From contig CANRJM010000015.1 in assembly GCA_947630925.1 (NCBI GenBank), forward strand, positions 1-47,066: a stretch of 47,066 bases of DNA, read 5' to 3'. The position numbers and the translations under genes were made by a program. The stretch comes from an uncultured Lachnospiraceae bacterium. Lineage in GTDB: Bacteria > Bacillota > Clostridia > Lachnospirales > Lachnospiraceae. The first letter of the stretch is position 1; every line of letters starts with the position of its first letter. The notes beneath the pieces are model-generated. The model had not been told where the DNA came from, ran no database searches, and saw only the letters and a list, made by a program, of their open reading frames with translations. Below are positions 1 to 8,472 of the stretch, in pieces.

Positions 1-99
1 TAATGCTCTTTTTAATTGCAAACTCCCTAAAAATGAAGGTTTAGAAATAAAAAATAGGTAGTTATTTGACACTACCCCGTTTAAGAAAGGGGAAACGCC

Positions 100-1695
100 A
101 TGAAAATCCGCAGCCGGCTGATTATTGCCTTTTTCATAATTACATTATTTCCTCTTGTTATCGCATCCCTTACTTTTCATATAATTTTAAAAGATCAAAA
201 AAATACGCTGGCGCATTCCTATCATGTTAATCTGAACAACTATAACGGTCTGGACATTGTATTAAATCCTTTTGATTTATTCAGCAATCTTACTGTCGCA
301 GATTATACCGCAATACAGCAGATTGCAGAAACCAACCCGAATCAGTTGCTGCAAACCGATTATCTTGCAAAGGAAAGCAAAAAGCTAGCCGCCAAAAATT
401 CTTTTTTGATCATACGGCGGAATGGTAAAGACTACTATGTTGGCAACGAGAAACAGAAACAACAACTGTCTTCTCTGCCATTTGTCGAACGCTCTGAACA
501 AGCCGATGAATATACGACGTTTTTTGACCAAAAAAGTTTTTCTATTGTCCGGGTAATCAATTTTGTCTATTCGGATCAGTCACAGGGACAGGTTTTGCTG
601 GTAACCAGCTTTGCACAAATGATTGCAAACCGGGAAAAATCCATCATTGAAATATTAATTGCAGTTTTACTGATTCTTTTGATCAGCGCTATCTTGCTGA
701 TTATTTGGATTTATGAAAGCATTGTGCGTCCGCTCAATGTCCTGCGGATTGCTACAACACAAATTGGAAACGGCAATCTGGAACAGCCAATCCCTTCTTC
801 GTCCTCGGATGAAATCGGGCAGTTGTGCCATGACTTTGATGAAATGCGCATTCGTTTAAAAAATATGATAGAAAAGAGCATTTCCTCTGAAGAGAATATC
901 AGAGAGATCATCAGCAGCATTTCACATGATTTAAAAACGCCAATTACGGCAATTAAAGGATATACGGAGGGTATTATTGACGGTGTGGCAAACACTCCCG
1001 AAAAACTGAAAAAATATCTACAGACAATCTATGCAAAAGCGAACGATATCACTTACCTGATTGATGAACTTTCTATTTTTTCCAAAGTAGAGCAGAACTC
1101 CCTTGTTTACAATTTTATCGCCGTCAATCTGGAAGACTATTTCACTGATTGCATCTCTGATATTTCCCTTGATCTGGAATCCCAAAAAATCAATGTGGAA
1201 TATATCAATACTACAGATAAAGATACTCGGGTTTTGGTAGATCCTGAGCAGTTAAAAAGAGTTTTACACAATATTATTGATAATGCTGCAAAATATCTTG
1301 ATAAGCCAAATGGACTGCTTACCATTTGTATTACAGACGTTTATCATGGGCCGACTGTTCCGCCTCTGTACCGACAGCTGAATAACGACGGAACCGAAAA
1401 ATTTCCACCACCTGCTTCTGAAGAATTTATTCAGGTTGAAATCAGGGATAACGGACCAGGCATTGCAAAAGAGGATCTTCCGTATATATTTGATCGTTTT
1501 TACCGTGCGGATACTTCACGGAATTCTTCTAAACGCAGCAGCGGCATTGGACTTGCCATAGCAAGAGTAATCATTACTGAACATGGCGGACAGATATGGG
1601 CGGAAAGCACGCCGGGAAATGGCAGCAGCTTTTTCTTTACGCTAAAAAAGGAAAGCCAATCTGACAACAGGACACTTGGAGGTATGTATGAGTAA
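100..1695 (+). CDS. Membrane sensor histidine kinase (HAMP-HisKA-HATPase)
   Basis: 531 residues. It senses an unknown extracellular signal and should phosphorylate the regulator encoded next to it. A first membrane segment lies near residues 8-28, followed by an extracytoplasmic sensor region to about 185, a second membrane segment (about 187-207), a HAMP linker (IVRPLNVLR onward), and a HisKA domain with the H-box SHDLKTP; the phosphoacceptor is His276. The catalytic domain has the N-box (HNIIDNAAKY), a G1 box (DNGPGIA), F-box (FDRFYRAD) and G2 box (GIGLAI), so the kinase looks intact. The start is an ATG preceded by AAAGGGG. The stop codon overlaps the first codons of the regulator by 8 nt, so the two are probably translationally coupled. 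The kinase-before-regulator order is the less common one. The signal cannot be inferred from sequence. Confidence 0.93.
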   Translation: MKIRSRLIIAFFIITLFPLVIASLTFHIILKDQKNTLAHSYHVNLNNYNGLDIVLNPFDLFSNLTVADYTAIQQIAETNPNQLLQTDYLAKESKKLAAKNSFLIIRRNGKDYYVGNEKQKQQLSSLPFVERSEQADEYTTFFDQKSFSIVRVINFVYSDQSQGQVLLVTSFAQMIANREKSIIEILIAVLLILLISAILLIIWIYESIVRPLNVLRIATTQIGNGNLEQPIPSSSSDEIGQLCHDFDEMRIRLKNMIEKSISSEENIREIISSISHDLKTPITAIKGYTEGIIDGVANTPEKLKKYLQTIYAKANDITYLIDELSIFSKVEQNSLVYNFIAVNLEDYFTDCISDISLDLESQKINVEYINTTDKDTRVLVDPEQLKRVLHNIIDNAAKYLDKPNGLLTICITDVYHGPTVPPLYRQLNNDGTEKFPPPASEEFIQVEIRDNGPGIAKEDLPYIFDRFYRADTSRNSSKRSSGIGLAIARVIITEHGGQIWAESTPGNGSSFFFTLKKESQSDNRTLGGMYE

Positions 1696-2377
1696 GATTT
1701 TGATCATTGAAGATGAAACAGCGATTGCAGAATTAGAAAAAGATTATTTGGAACTCAGCAATTTTGATGTTACCATTGAAAATGACGGTCATAAAGGAGC
1801 CGCTATGGCTTTGGAGCAGGAATTTGATCTGATCATCCTGGATATCATGCTGCCCGGCATGGACGGATTTAATATCTGTAAAATGATCCGGGAGAAAAAA
1901 AATACGCCTATTATCATGGTATCTGCAAAGAAAGATGATATTGATAAAATCCGCGGGTTTGGGCTTGGCGCAGATGACTATATGACCAAGCCGTTCAGTC
2001 CCAGCGAACTGGTAGCGCGTGTCAAGGCGCATCTGGCGCGTTATAAACGCCTGACAACTTCCGGAGTTCCCCAAAACGAGATCATAGAAATCCGGAACCT
2101 GAAAATTGATAAAACAGCACGGCGTGTCTATATTAACAATGAAGAAAAAATATTTACCACAAAAGAATTTGACCTTCTGACTTTTCTTGCAGAACACCCG
2201 AATCATGTCTATTCAAAGGAAGAACTTTTTAAGGAAATTTGGGAAATGGATTCTGTTGGCGACATTGCCACGGTAACCGTCCATATTAAGAAAATCCGCG
2301 AAAAAATAGAAAAATCGTCATCAAAGCCACAATACATTGAAACGATTTGGGGAGTGGGTTACCGCTTTAAAATATAG
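1688..2377 (+). CDS. OmpR/PhoB-family response regulator
   Basis: 229 residues from the ATG at 1688, chosen because GGAGG lies 5 nt upstream; a TTG at 1676 in the same frame has no such site. The receiver domain (residues 1-120) begins ILIIEDE, has the phosphoacceptor Asp52 in LIILDIMLPG, and the conserved Lys in MTKPFSP. The C-terminal winged helix ends in ETIWGVGYRFKI, typical of the OmpR/PhoB class. It should act as a DNA-binding transcription factor controlled by the kinase just upstream. A strong terminator follows at about 2536-2569, so the pair ends a transcript. Target genes are not evident; no transporter lies next to it within the window. Confidence 0.95.
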   Translation: MSKILIIEDETAIAELEKDYLELSNFDVTIENDGHKGAAMALEQEFDLIILDIMLPGMDGFNICKMIREKKNTPIIMVSAKKDDIDKIRGFGLGADDYMTKPFSPSELVARVKAHLARYKRLTTSGVPQNEIIEIRNLKIDKTARRVYINNEEKIFTTKEFDLLTFLAEHPNHVYSKEELFKEIWEMDSVGDIATVTVHIKKIREKIEKSSSKPQYIETIWGVGYRFKI

Positions 2378-2535
2378 CCTATGGAAGATTGTTTGTTCAT
2401 ATTTTTAATAAATCGTTTACATTTTCTTCATAAGCATCTCACTTACTGTTCATAATTACCAAATATAATAAAAGCATCAGATGAAGTCCTTAACATTTGA
2501 TAAATACTTATTTTTTCATACCTTCTCCTTATAAT

Positions 2536-2569
2536 AAAAGGGAGCGTCCTACTGAAGCGCTCCTTTTTT
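2536..2569 (+). terminator. Rho-independent terminator after the two-component pair
   Basis: A GGAGCG (2541-2546) / CGCTCC (2558-2563) stem with an 11-nt loop is followed by six T. The flanking A-run (2536-2539) can pair with the T-run. It lies 160 nt after the regulator stop, on the transcribed strand. The rest of the 2378-2664 gap shows no gene. Confidence 0.85.
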
Positions 2570-2664
2570 ATTGGGCAGAAAACGGTTCAAAACCTACTAT
2601 TGCCATGCATACTTTTTTCTGATGGCGCAAAAACTATAACTACCGTTATTGATGGGAGGTTCGT

Positions 2665-3714
2665 ATGAAAAAAGATTCCCTAATGCACCAACTATTCCTG
2701 CTTTTGATTGTCAGCGGCGGCGTTTACCTTGGATTTATCTATCTTCTGCCGCTTTTTTTCCCTTTTTTACTGGCATATTTTTTTATGCGAATGCTCTGGC
2801 CTGTTATCAATTATCTGTATAAAAATTGTGGCTGGCCGCGCCCTCTCGCCAGTTACAGCGTTCTATTCGCCTTTTTTTCACTGATTTCCCTGACTGTCAT
2901 TTTTTTATTTGAACAGATCCTCGGACAACTTCGCTTATTTTTTGCAAATTTTCCATTCTATCATCAGCTCGTCACTTCCATACTCAACAGACAGACCACT
3001 TATATGTGCAAATGCATTGATCATTACCTGCGGTTAGAAAACGGAACCTGTATTATTTTTCTTAGCAATCGGTTAAAAGAATGGCAGCAGCAGGGCTTTG
3101 ATATGTTAACCAGCCATGCAGGCAAAACCATCGCCCAATGCCTTGCCTCCTCTTTTCATTTTATTGTATCTGTCCTGATACTGGTCATTTCCATGTTTAT
3201 CTTAGTCAAGGAAATGGCGCCTATTAACGAAAAATACCGTAACAGCCGTTATTTTTCCACGATCCATGCTATCTTAATCAGTCTGAAAAAAAGCGGATTG
3301 ACCTATCTGCGTACAGAATTGCTCATCCTGGTCGTCAATGCGGCAGTCTGCTCCCTTGGCTTATTTTTGATCCATAACTCCTATTTTTTTATTCTTGGTA
3401 TCGGAATCGCTATATTTGATGCTTTTCCGGTAATGGGCAGCGGTTTTATTTTCCTGCCATGGTGTATTTTTTCCTTTTTTAATCAGGATTACTATTATGC
3501 CGCAATTCTCGTTACAACCTACCTTGCTACGCTATTTATCCGAGAATTTTTAGAGGCAAAGTTATTAGGAAAAGGAATGGGAATCAGTCCCTTTTTCATG
3601 ATTGCGGCTATCTTTATCGGCATTGAACTCTTTGGAGTCGCAGGCATTTTCTTAGGACCATTTGCCATTGTCCTGATACGCGCTATTCTATCAGAGCTCA
3701 GACAACTCCATTAA
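2665..3714 (+). CDS. AI-2E/YtvI-type multispanning membrane protein
   Basis: 349 residues, almost entirely hydrophobic, with about seven or eight predicted membrane segments, and a C-terminal stretch (FIREFLEAKLLGKGMGISPFF followed by IGIELFGVAGIFLGP) typical of the AI-2E transporter family (PerM/YtvI/YdbI group). Length and layout resemble YtvI, a sporulation-associated member in Firmicutes; members elsewhere are linked to autoinducer export or ion/proton exchange, so the substrate is open. The start has a good GGGAGG site. The stop codon shares a TTAA with the stop of the convergent GTPase gene, leaving no room for a terminator between them. Sporulation assignment is inference only. Confidence 0.85.
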   Translation: MKKDSLMHQLFLLLIVSGGVYLGFIYLLPLFFPFLLAYFFMRMLWPVINYLYKNCGWPRPLASYSVLFAFFSLISLTVIFLFEQILGQLRLFFANFPFYHQLVTSILNRQTTYMCKCIDHYLRLENGTCIIFLSNRLKEWQQQGFDMLTSHAGKTIAQCLASSFHFIVSVLILVISMFILVKEMAPINEKYRNSRYFSTIHAILISLKKSGLTYLRTELLILVVNAAVCSLGLFLIHNSYFFILGIGIAIFDAFPVMGSGFIFLPWCIFSFFNQDYYYAAILVTTYLATLFIREFLEAKLLGKGMGISPFFMIAAIFIGIELFGVAGIFLGPFAIVLIRAILSELRQLH

Positions 3715-4685
3715 TTAAAATAGACAAGCTCTTCTTTTGGCTTTTCAGAAGGTATTACTGTCTCCGCATAAAACACCGGCCCTTCCTCGCCATATTCCTT
3801 CATAAATTTATATTCCAAGCGGGCAGTAACCTCTACATACTGTTGGTTTTGATATTCCGACCAACTGTCCGCCTTGCACAAAAATCCTATATACTGAATA
3901 TCGTCCGCACAACAAGTCATTGCATAGCGCCCAAAGATAACAAATCCTTTCGGCAAACCCGGCGGTTTTTGAATCATTCCGGCAATCTGCATGGTCTTTC
4001 CATGATATGTTTCCGGATGGTCAATCATATCAATATACCAAAGGCCAAAGTCGTCCGCAGATACCTGGATAATTTCCGCATTGACATCAAAGGGCATTTC
4101 TTCCCGCATCTCATAAAATGCTTCATCCTCTGACTCATATACAATCTGCGCTCGCGGATTCACAGACTTAACGCTGCCGCGAATCGCAGATTTTTTTGTC
4201 TGAAGCGTGCAACGGTTGACAATAATCATTTCTGCAATTCGAAATTGATCGACCATCATCGACGGCATATTTTTCATATAGAGAGAAAACGTCTCATCAT
4301 TGACCAAAGCAATCGTCTGAAAAAGCACTTCCCTGTCAAAACAGATTTCCTCCAAATCATCATATAATTCCGGAATATGCTTGGTAGGCCACATACCATT
4401 ATACTCAATAATAATACGGTCCGGACGGTGCTTTTTTAAAAATTTTGTAATGACATTTCCCCGAAAAGAGCCTTCATCCTCTATATATTCACAGACTGCG
4501 CCGGTTTTGGCAAGCATTTCCTGTTCATATTCCTCTTCGCCTTCCTCACAGGCAAGAATCAAAGTCTTTAACTGGTCATCGAACATATCGTCTGTCAACA
4601 AATCACAGATTAGACTGGTTTTTCCCGCTTCCAGAAATCCCATAATAACATATACCATCATTTCTTTTTTCTTCTTATCAAACAT
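3711..4685 (-). CDS. G3E-type GTPase fused to a YcgQ-like C-terminal domain
   Basis: 324 residues. The N-terminal half is a P-loop GTPase of the G3E (CobW/UreG/HypB) type, with GFLEAGKTS as Walker A near residues 16-24. It lacks the GCxCC metal-binding motif that its upstream neighbour has. From about residue 205 a second domain begins: HGKTMQIAGMI, then RYAMTCCADDIQYIGF, then PVFYAE and a VYF end. This matches my recollection of the C-terminal domain of the YcgQ/TIGR03943 family (RxxMxCCxAD signature), partner of the YcgR permease in zinc-related operons. It lies 15 bp downstream of the His-rich GTPase and is surely co-transcribed. A role in metal (probably zinc) delivery is inferred from both domains and the neighbour. 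Confidence 0.8.
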   Translation of the reverse strand: MFDKKKKEMMVYVIMGFLEAGKTSLICDLLTDDMFDDQLKTLILACEEGEEEYEQEMLAKTGAVCEYIEDEGSFRGNVITKFLKKHRPDRIIIEYNGMWPTKHIPELYDDLEEICFDREVLFQTIALVNDETFSLYMKNMPSMMVDQFRIAEMIIVNRCTLQTKKSAIRGSVKSVNPRAQIVYESEDEAFYEMREEMPFDVNAEIIQVSADDFGLWYIDMIDHPETYHGKTMQIAGMIQKPPGLPKGFVIFGRYAMTCCADDIQYIGFLCKADSWSEYQNQQYVEVTARLEYKFMKEYGEEGPVFYAETVIPSEKPKEELVYFN

Positions 4686-4700
4686 ATTCCTGCCTCCACA

Positions 4701-5747
4701 TTATGCTACGCAAAATAAATCCTTTATCCTGCTTTCATCCAGCCCCGCGCCAATTACACAAATGCGGCCCGTATAATCTGCTGCGCCGCGGCGCACTTCC
4801 TTCTCTTCCGGTACCAAATCAAAATGGAACCATTCTCCTTCTTCGGCTGCCACAATTCCTTTTGCGCGAAGCACTTCGCCATACTCTTTGCTTTCCGCAA
4901 GCTGATTCAGAATCTTCTCCAACTCCTCTTCCGTAAACTTGTGCGCCGTCTCAATTCCTATACTTGTAAAGACTTCATCTGCATGATGATGACCGTGATG
5001 ATCGTGGTCATGATGGCATTGATGGTCGTGATGGTCATGGTCGTGATGGTCATGGTCGTGGTGGTCGTGGTCGTGATGGCATTGATGGTCGTGATGGTCG
5101 TGGTCGTGATAGCATTGATGATGTGCATGCTCCTCCAACAATTCCTTTTCAAGAGAATTTACTTTTTCCATCGCCTCCAGTATATTCTCTCCGTTAATTT
5201 CCTCCCATGGCGTAGTAATAACAGAGGCTTCATTATTCTTATCACGAATCATTTTTAGACAGGTATCGAGTTTTTCCGAAGATATATTCTGCGTACGGCT
5301 CAAAATAATCGTACCTGCATATTCAATCTGATTATTATAGAACTCGCCGTAATTTTTCATATACATCTTACATTTTAGGGCATCCACAACTACCGCCGTA
5401 CTGTTAATGGTCACGTCTCCGCCGATATTTTTAACCGCCTGAATGACGTCTGACAGCTTTCCAACGCCGGAAGGTTCAATAATGACCCGGTCAGGCGTAT
5501 ACTTTTCCAATACCTCTTTCAACGCCTCTCCAAAATCTCCTACCAACGAACAACAGATACAGCCTGAATTCATTTCCGTTATCTGAATGCCGGCTTCCTT
5601 TAAAAAGCTTCCATCAATCCCGATTTCACCAAATTCATTTTCAATCAGGACAAGTTTTTCGCCCTGAAACGCCTCTGCTATCAGCTTCTTAATCAACGTT
5701 GTCTTTCCTGCTCCTAAAAAACCGGATATAATATCAATCTTTGCCAT
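4701..5747 (-). CDS. G3E GTPase (CobW-like) with His-rich metal tract
   Basis: 348 residues from the ATG at 5747; an in-frame ATG 21 nt upstream is less likely because the AGGAAGGAAG site sits right before the internal one. The GTPase domain starts with Walker A GFLGAGKTT (residues 8-16) and has the family's metal motif GCICC (Cys63, Cys65, Cys66). A roughly 50-residue tract of His, Asp and Gln-Cys units (about 28 His and 3 Cys) interrupts the protein before the CobW C-terminal domain, which ends in ICVIGAGLDES. Such tracts store or hand over Zn, Ni or Co. The protein is probably a metallochaperone GTPase, with zinc as the likeliest metal given the fused YcgQ-like partner downstream. Metal identity is inference. 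Confidence 0.9.
   Translation of the reverse strand: MAKIDIISGFLGAGKTTLIKKLIAEAFQGEKLVLIENEFGEIGIDGSFLKEAGIQITEMNSGCICCSLVGDFGEALKEVLEKYTPDRVIIEPSGVGKLSDVIQAVKNIGGDVTINSTAVVVDALKCKMYMKNYGEFYNNQIEYAGTIILSRTQNISSEKLDTCLKMIRDKNNEASVITTPWEEINGENILEAMEKVNSLEKELLEEHAHHQCYHDHDHHDHQCHHDHDHHDHDHHDHDHHDHQCHHDHDHHGHHHADEVFTSIGIETAHKFTEEELEKILNQLAESKEYGEVLRAKGIVAAEEGEWFHFDLVPEEKEVRRGAADYTGRICVIGAGLDESRIKDLFCVA
4976..5126 (-). repeat. Low-complexity His/Asp-coding tandem repeat
   Basis: Imperfect repeats of 6-12 nt (GTGATGGTC, GTGGTCGTG and similar on the + strand) encode the HDHDHH and HQC units inside the G3E GTPase. Longer near-identical blocks, each containing the QCH unit, occur twice. Such DNA is prone to slippage, so tract length may vary between strains without breaking the frame when units of three codons change. 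Confidence 0.85.
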
Positions 5748-5899
5748 TTCTGCTTCCTTCCTTTCCATATATTCTAAATTTTATTTTATACGAATCTCTG
5801 TTCCAGAGCATTCTATTTAACGGAATGATGTGAAGATCAAATACACATCTTCCATCGAGCTGTTTCTGACGCCCTCTTAACTATAGTATATCAAACCTG

Positions 5900-6643
5900 T
5901 CAAATCCCTATAAAATATCCTTTTGTCATTTCATACATTGCAATGCTTGCGGCAATCGGCAGATTCAGACTGTCAATCCGGTCAGAATGCGGAATAACAA
6001 CACTGGTTCCAACGCTGGCAAACTCTGCCGGAAGTCCCGTCGCTTCGTTTCCAAAAATCAAAGAAAATACTCGCTTTGTCTGAATCTGATGAAGAGCAGA
6101 TGTCGCATTTAGCATAAAGGGATAAAACTCCCTATCCCCGAATTGAGTGCTATATTCCTCAAAACTGTCAAAATATACAATCTCCGAAGAGAAAACAGAA
6201 CCCATGGAAGCCCGCACTGTCCTGGGATCAAATACATCCACTGCCGGACGTATAATTGCCAACTGATTGAAACCAAATCCCAATCCGCTCCGCAAAATCG
6301 TCCCTAAATTTCCTGCATTGGAAGGATTGACTAATACAATATGGGAAGCTTCTTTTGAAAGCGTTCCCGCAAACTTCCGAAATTCGCCGATCACATAACA
6401 ATTTTCTTTCTGCGATAAGATATGAAATATTTTATCTGTATATAATATCTCTATACCTGCAGCTTCGCAAATGTGAACAAGCCTCTCAAGTGTTTCTCCC
6501 TGTTTCATATCAGAGTGAATAAACACCCGTGTAACATATTCTTTCTTAAACTTTAACAGTTCAAATGTCAATGTGATACCAAGAGAATAAGAAACCTTGT
6601 CCTCCTTGCGGTATCTTTTATAAGCCGCCATAGGATCTATCAC
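5900..6643 (-). CDS. TrmH/SpoU-family RNA 2'-O-methyltransferase
   Basis: 247 residues. The C-terminal SPOUT domain shows the three family motifs: motif 1 NPSNAGNLGTILRS, motif 2 LIFGNEATGLP, motif 3 IPHSDRIDSLNLPIAASIAMYE. These bind S-adenosylmethionine in the trefoil knot and methylate a ribose 2'-OH in tRNA or rRNA; the exact RNA site cannot be told. The N-terminal 90 residues resemble the small RNA-binding lobe of RlmB-like enzymes. The assigned start is GTG at 6643, with AAAGG only 3 nt away; an ATG four codons in is possible but has worse spacing. It is separated from cheX by a long hairpin, so is probably its own unit. Confidence 0.9.
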   Translation of the reverse strand: MIDPMAAYKRYRKEDKVSYSLGITLTFELLKFKKEYVTRVFIHSDMKQGETLERLVHICEAAGIEILYTDKIFHILSQKENCYVIGEFRKFAGTLSKEASHIVLVNPSNAGNLGTILRSGLGFGFNQLAIIRPAVDVFDPRTVRASMGSVFSSEIVYFDSFEEYSTQFGDREFYPFMLNATSALHQIQTKRVFSLIFGNEATGLPAEFASVGTSVVIPHSDRIDSLNLPIAASIAMYEMTKGYFIGI

Positions 6644-6694
6644 ACACCTTTCTTTTTATTCCTGCGGGTATACCGCTACGAGCCCGATCTGTTT

Positions 6695-6745
6695 CCTGCA
6701 TAACCAAAAGAGGGATATCATCTATCCCTCTTTTGGTTATGCAGG
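6695..6745 (-). terminator. Long perfect hairpin, probable bidirectional terminator
   Basis: Positions 6695-6716 and 6724-6745 are exact 22-nt reverse complements around a 7-nt loop. The inner part is A4-GAGGGAT / ATCCCTC-T4, the normal layout of a bidirectional intrinsic terminator, and on the + strand five more T follow at 6747-6751. It lies 22 nt after the cheX stop and would end the cheX transcript. Perfect pairing well beyond the terminator core is unusual. Confidence 0.7.
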
Positions 6746-6767
6746 CTTTTTAAGCGCTATGCATCTT

Positions 6768-7226
6768 CTATCCATTCTCTGCAATATGTACATCAATCGA
6801 TAAATTTCCTGCATCACTGGAAAAAGGAATCCGAAACATCTCTTTTACATCTGCCTGATATTCCGAACCAATATAATAATTGGGCGGCGTAATGTCAATT
6901 ATAATTTCATTGTTCGCAAACACAGTTGCCGTATTTCCCGAAACCATATTCCCAAGCTCTGACAGCGCGCTCTGTCCTAACGCATCAATCGTCGTAACTG
7001 ACATCATCATCATCTTTGACACGATTTCTAATGCCATTGACTGCTCTATATTCAAAATGACTTCGCCGCTCAAATCTCCCATCAAACCTAATTTAATAAT
7101 AGAAGCATCGCTATTGTAATCCCCATTTGTCATACATGGTTTTCCAATCTTTAAATCCAACATGCACATGTCCTTGACGACCTTACAAACGGCTATAATA
7201 AACGGATTAATATGCTCTGCCTTCAT
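6768..7226 (-). CDS. cheX: CheX-type chemotaxis protein (CheY-P phosphatase)
   Basis: 152 residues, the usual CheX/CheC-family size. The protein shows the family's single catalytic helix signature E-x2-N in ALSELGNMVSGN, the residues that dephosphorylate CheY-P. N-terminal MKAEHINPFIIAV and the later ITPPNYYIG are also typical. It would terminate chemotactic signalling in the cytoplasm. No che or flagellar operon lies next to it; it is a stand-alone gene with its own sigma-A-like promoter (7368-7396) and ends at a terminator hairpin. Together with the FliD-like gene at 44.9 kb it implies a motile host. Confidence 0.88.
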   Translation of the reverse strand: MKAEHINPFIIAVCKVVKDMCMLDLKIGKPCMTNGDYNSDASIIKLGLMGDLSGEVILNIEQSMALEIVSKMMMMSVTTIDALGQSALSELGNMVSGNTATVFANNEIIIDITPPNYYIGSEYQADVKEMFRIPFSSDAGNLSIDVHIAENG

Positions 7227-7367
7227 GCGCTTCCCTTCCCTTCATCCCTGATACGGTTCCCACGCATTCATTTTTCATTCATACCTCTGCCCTGGAACCG
7301 TTTTGATTCATTCCTTAAGTGTTGCACAAAAAATTGACGAAAAATTCCATGCACAAAACTTGAGTTA

Positions 7368-7396
7368 ATTATAGCAAAAAGATTTTTTTCTGTAAA
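7368..7396 (-). promoter_or_regulatory. Sigma-A promoter for cheX
   Basis: On the minus strand TTTACA (7391-7396) and TATAAT (7368-7373) are separated by 17 nt. The start point would fall near 7361, giving a leader of about 135 nt before the cheX ATG. The surrounding 7227-7458 gap holds no other gene. Confidence 0.75.
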
Positions 7397-7458
7397 TGTT
7401 CAAATTTTGTTTTCCTGTAAAATTTCCTGCAAATTTTTCCAGTGCATAACAGTAAAGA

Positions 7459-8472
7459 TTAAATATGGAATATTTTCCAGAAAGATTGGCTGATATGAAC
7501 CTCATAATCTCCAAGCCACTCCGCATATTTTTTCTTAAACATCGCGGTCTGCCTTGCCTCAATAATCTCTTCCTTTCGGGCATAAGCAGCGTCTTCATCA
7601 TTGTCATTGACACAATATATAATATAAAACCCGGAATCCGTCTGAATTACCTCGCTGATTTCCCCTTTCTGCAAACCAAGCGCAGCCGCCGCCACACCAG
7701 CGTCAGGTTCCGTGCTGTCCCTTCCCATGTACAGCTCAGTTGTCGCACTGTCGGTATTTTCCTTGGCGAACTCCAAAAAATTTTCCGCATTTTTTGCCTG
7801 CGCCTGTAATTTCTGTGCCTTTTTCAATGCTTCGCTCTTTTCTGCCTCATTCATTGCAATCGTTACGCCATTCCGATTGACCCCATTTGTCATAACCTGC
7901 AGATACTGAATACGAGCCTGTCTCGCCTCTTCATCAGATACTTCTGTATCCGCATCATCCGTAGCAATATAAAACATTTTATTTGCAATAGCATTTTCCT
8001 CATAAAGACTGCTCAAACTCTGCAGCGTCAAAAAATATTTTCTCCTGTCTTCTTCTGATGCTGCCGCCAATACTTTCTCTGCCTTCTGCAGCGCCTCGTC
8101 CTTTTCATCATTGTCCAAAGTAACTTTCTCGTTCTTCGCCGTCATGCCAATAATCTTCATCTGCGTTAGCATATTCACAATCTCTTCTTTTGCCTCATCT
8201 CCGATTGTGGTATCCCCGCCAAGGTTGTACTTCCATAACTGACTGCTAAAACTGCTTTCATACTGTGCTTTCATCAAATAGCAGTAATTCTGTACTTCAC
8301 TGTATTTTACCTCAATATCTCCTACCGTAAGGACAATCGAATTTTCCTCTATCTCGCCCCTTTCCAGTTTGATACGGCTGTTGGAAACATTATTGGAACA
8401 TCCCGCCAAAAATACAGTGCATATCATACACAGTAAAACGCCTCCTGCTTTCCATCTCTTGTTTCTTTTCAT
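7459..8472 (-). CDS. Parvulin-type peptidylprolyl isomerase lipoprotein (PrsA-like)
   Basis: 337 residues from the ATG at 8472 (GGAGG six nt upstream; the longer in-frame start 12 nt earlier is inside that site). A lipoprotein signal peptide ends in the lipobox LAGC with Cys25, so the protein is anchored outside the membrane. A SurA/PrsA-like helical N-terminal region follows, then a rotamase-like segment (about 185-300) with LQVMTNG and a conserved GFYIIYC strand. It is expected to assist folding of secreted proteins. The gene follows mfd after a 162-nt gap packed with hairpins; the last of these, with a sequence repeated upstream of gdpP, directly abuts its ribosome binding site. The PPIase domain is divergent, so catalysis is not certain. 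Confidence 0.82.
   Translation of the reverse strand: MKRNKRWKAGGVLLCMICTVFLAGCSNNVSNSRIKLERGEIEENSIVLTVGDIEVKYSEVQNYCYLMKAQYESSFSSQLWKYNLGGDTTIGDEAKEEIVNMLTQMKIIGMTAKNEKVTLDNDEKDEALQKAEKVLAAASEEDRRKYFLTLQSLSSLYEENAIANKMFYIATDDADTEVSDEEARQARIQYLQVMTNGVNRNGVTIAMNEAEKSEALKKAQKLQAQAKNAENFLEFAKENTDSATTELYMGRDSTEPDAGVAAAALGLQKGEISEVIQTDSGFYIIYCVNDNDEDAAYARKEEIIEARQTAMFKKKYAEWLGDYEVHISQSFWKIFHI

Noticed and set aside
1..99. Promoter before the sensor kinase (TTGACA near 66)
   Set aside because: No -10 box at a suitable distance was seen, and the kinase gene may be read from genes beyond the left edge.
4976..5126. Short regular repeats as a CRISPR array
   Set aside because: The repeats are contiguous 6-12 nt units coding for His and Asp within a clear gene; there are no unique spacers.
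4824..5258. 144-codon + strand frame rich in Met and Val opposite the His-rich tract
   Set aside because: It is the antisense of the GTPase gene; its odd composition simply mirrors His/Asp codons and it lacks a ribosome binding site.
5769..5899. Zur-type zinc operator upstream of the G3E GTPase pair
   Set aside because: The 131-nt gap has AT-rich sequence and a small CTCTG/CAGAG hairpin but no convincing Zur palindrome; a sigma-A promoter could not be fixed either.
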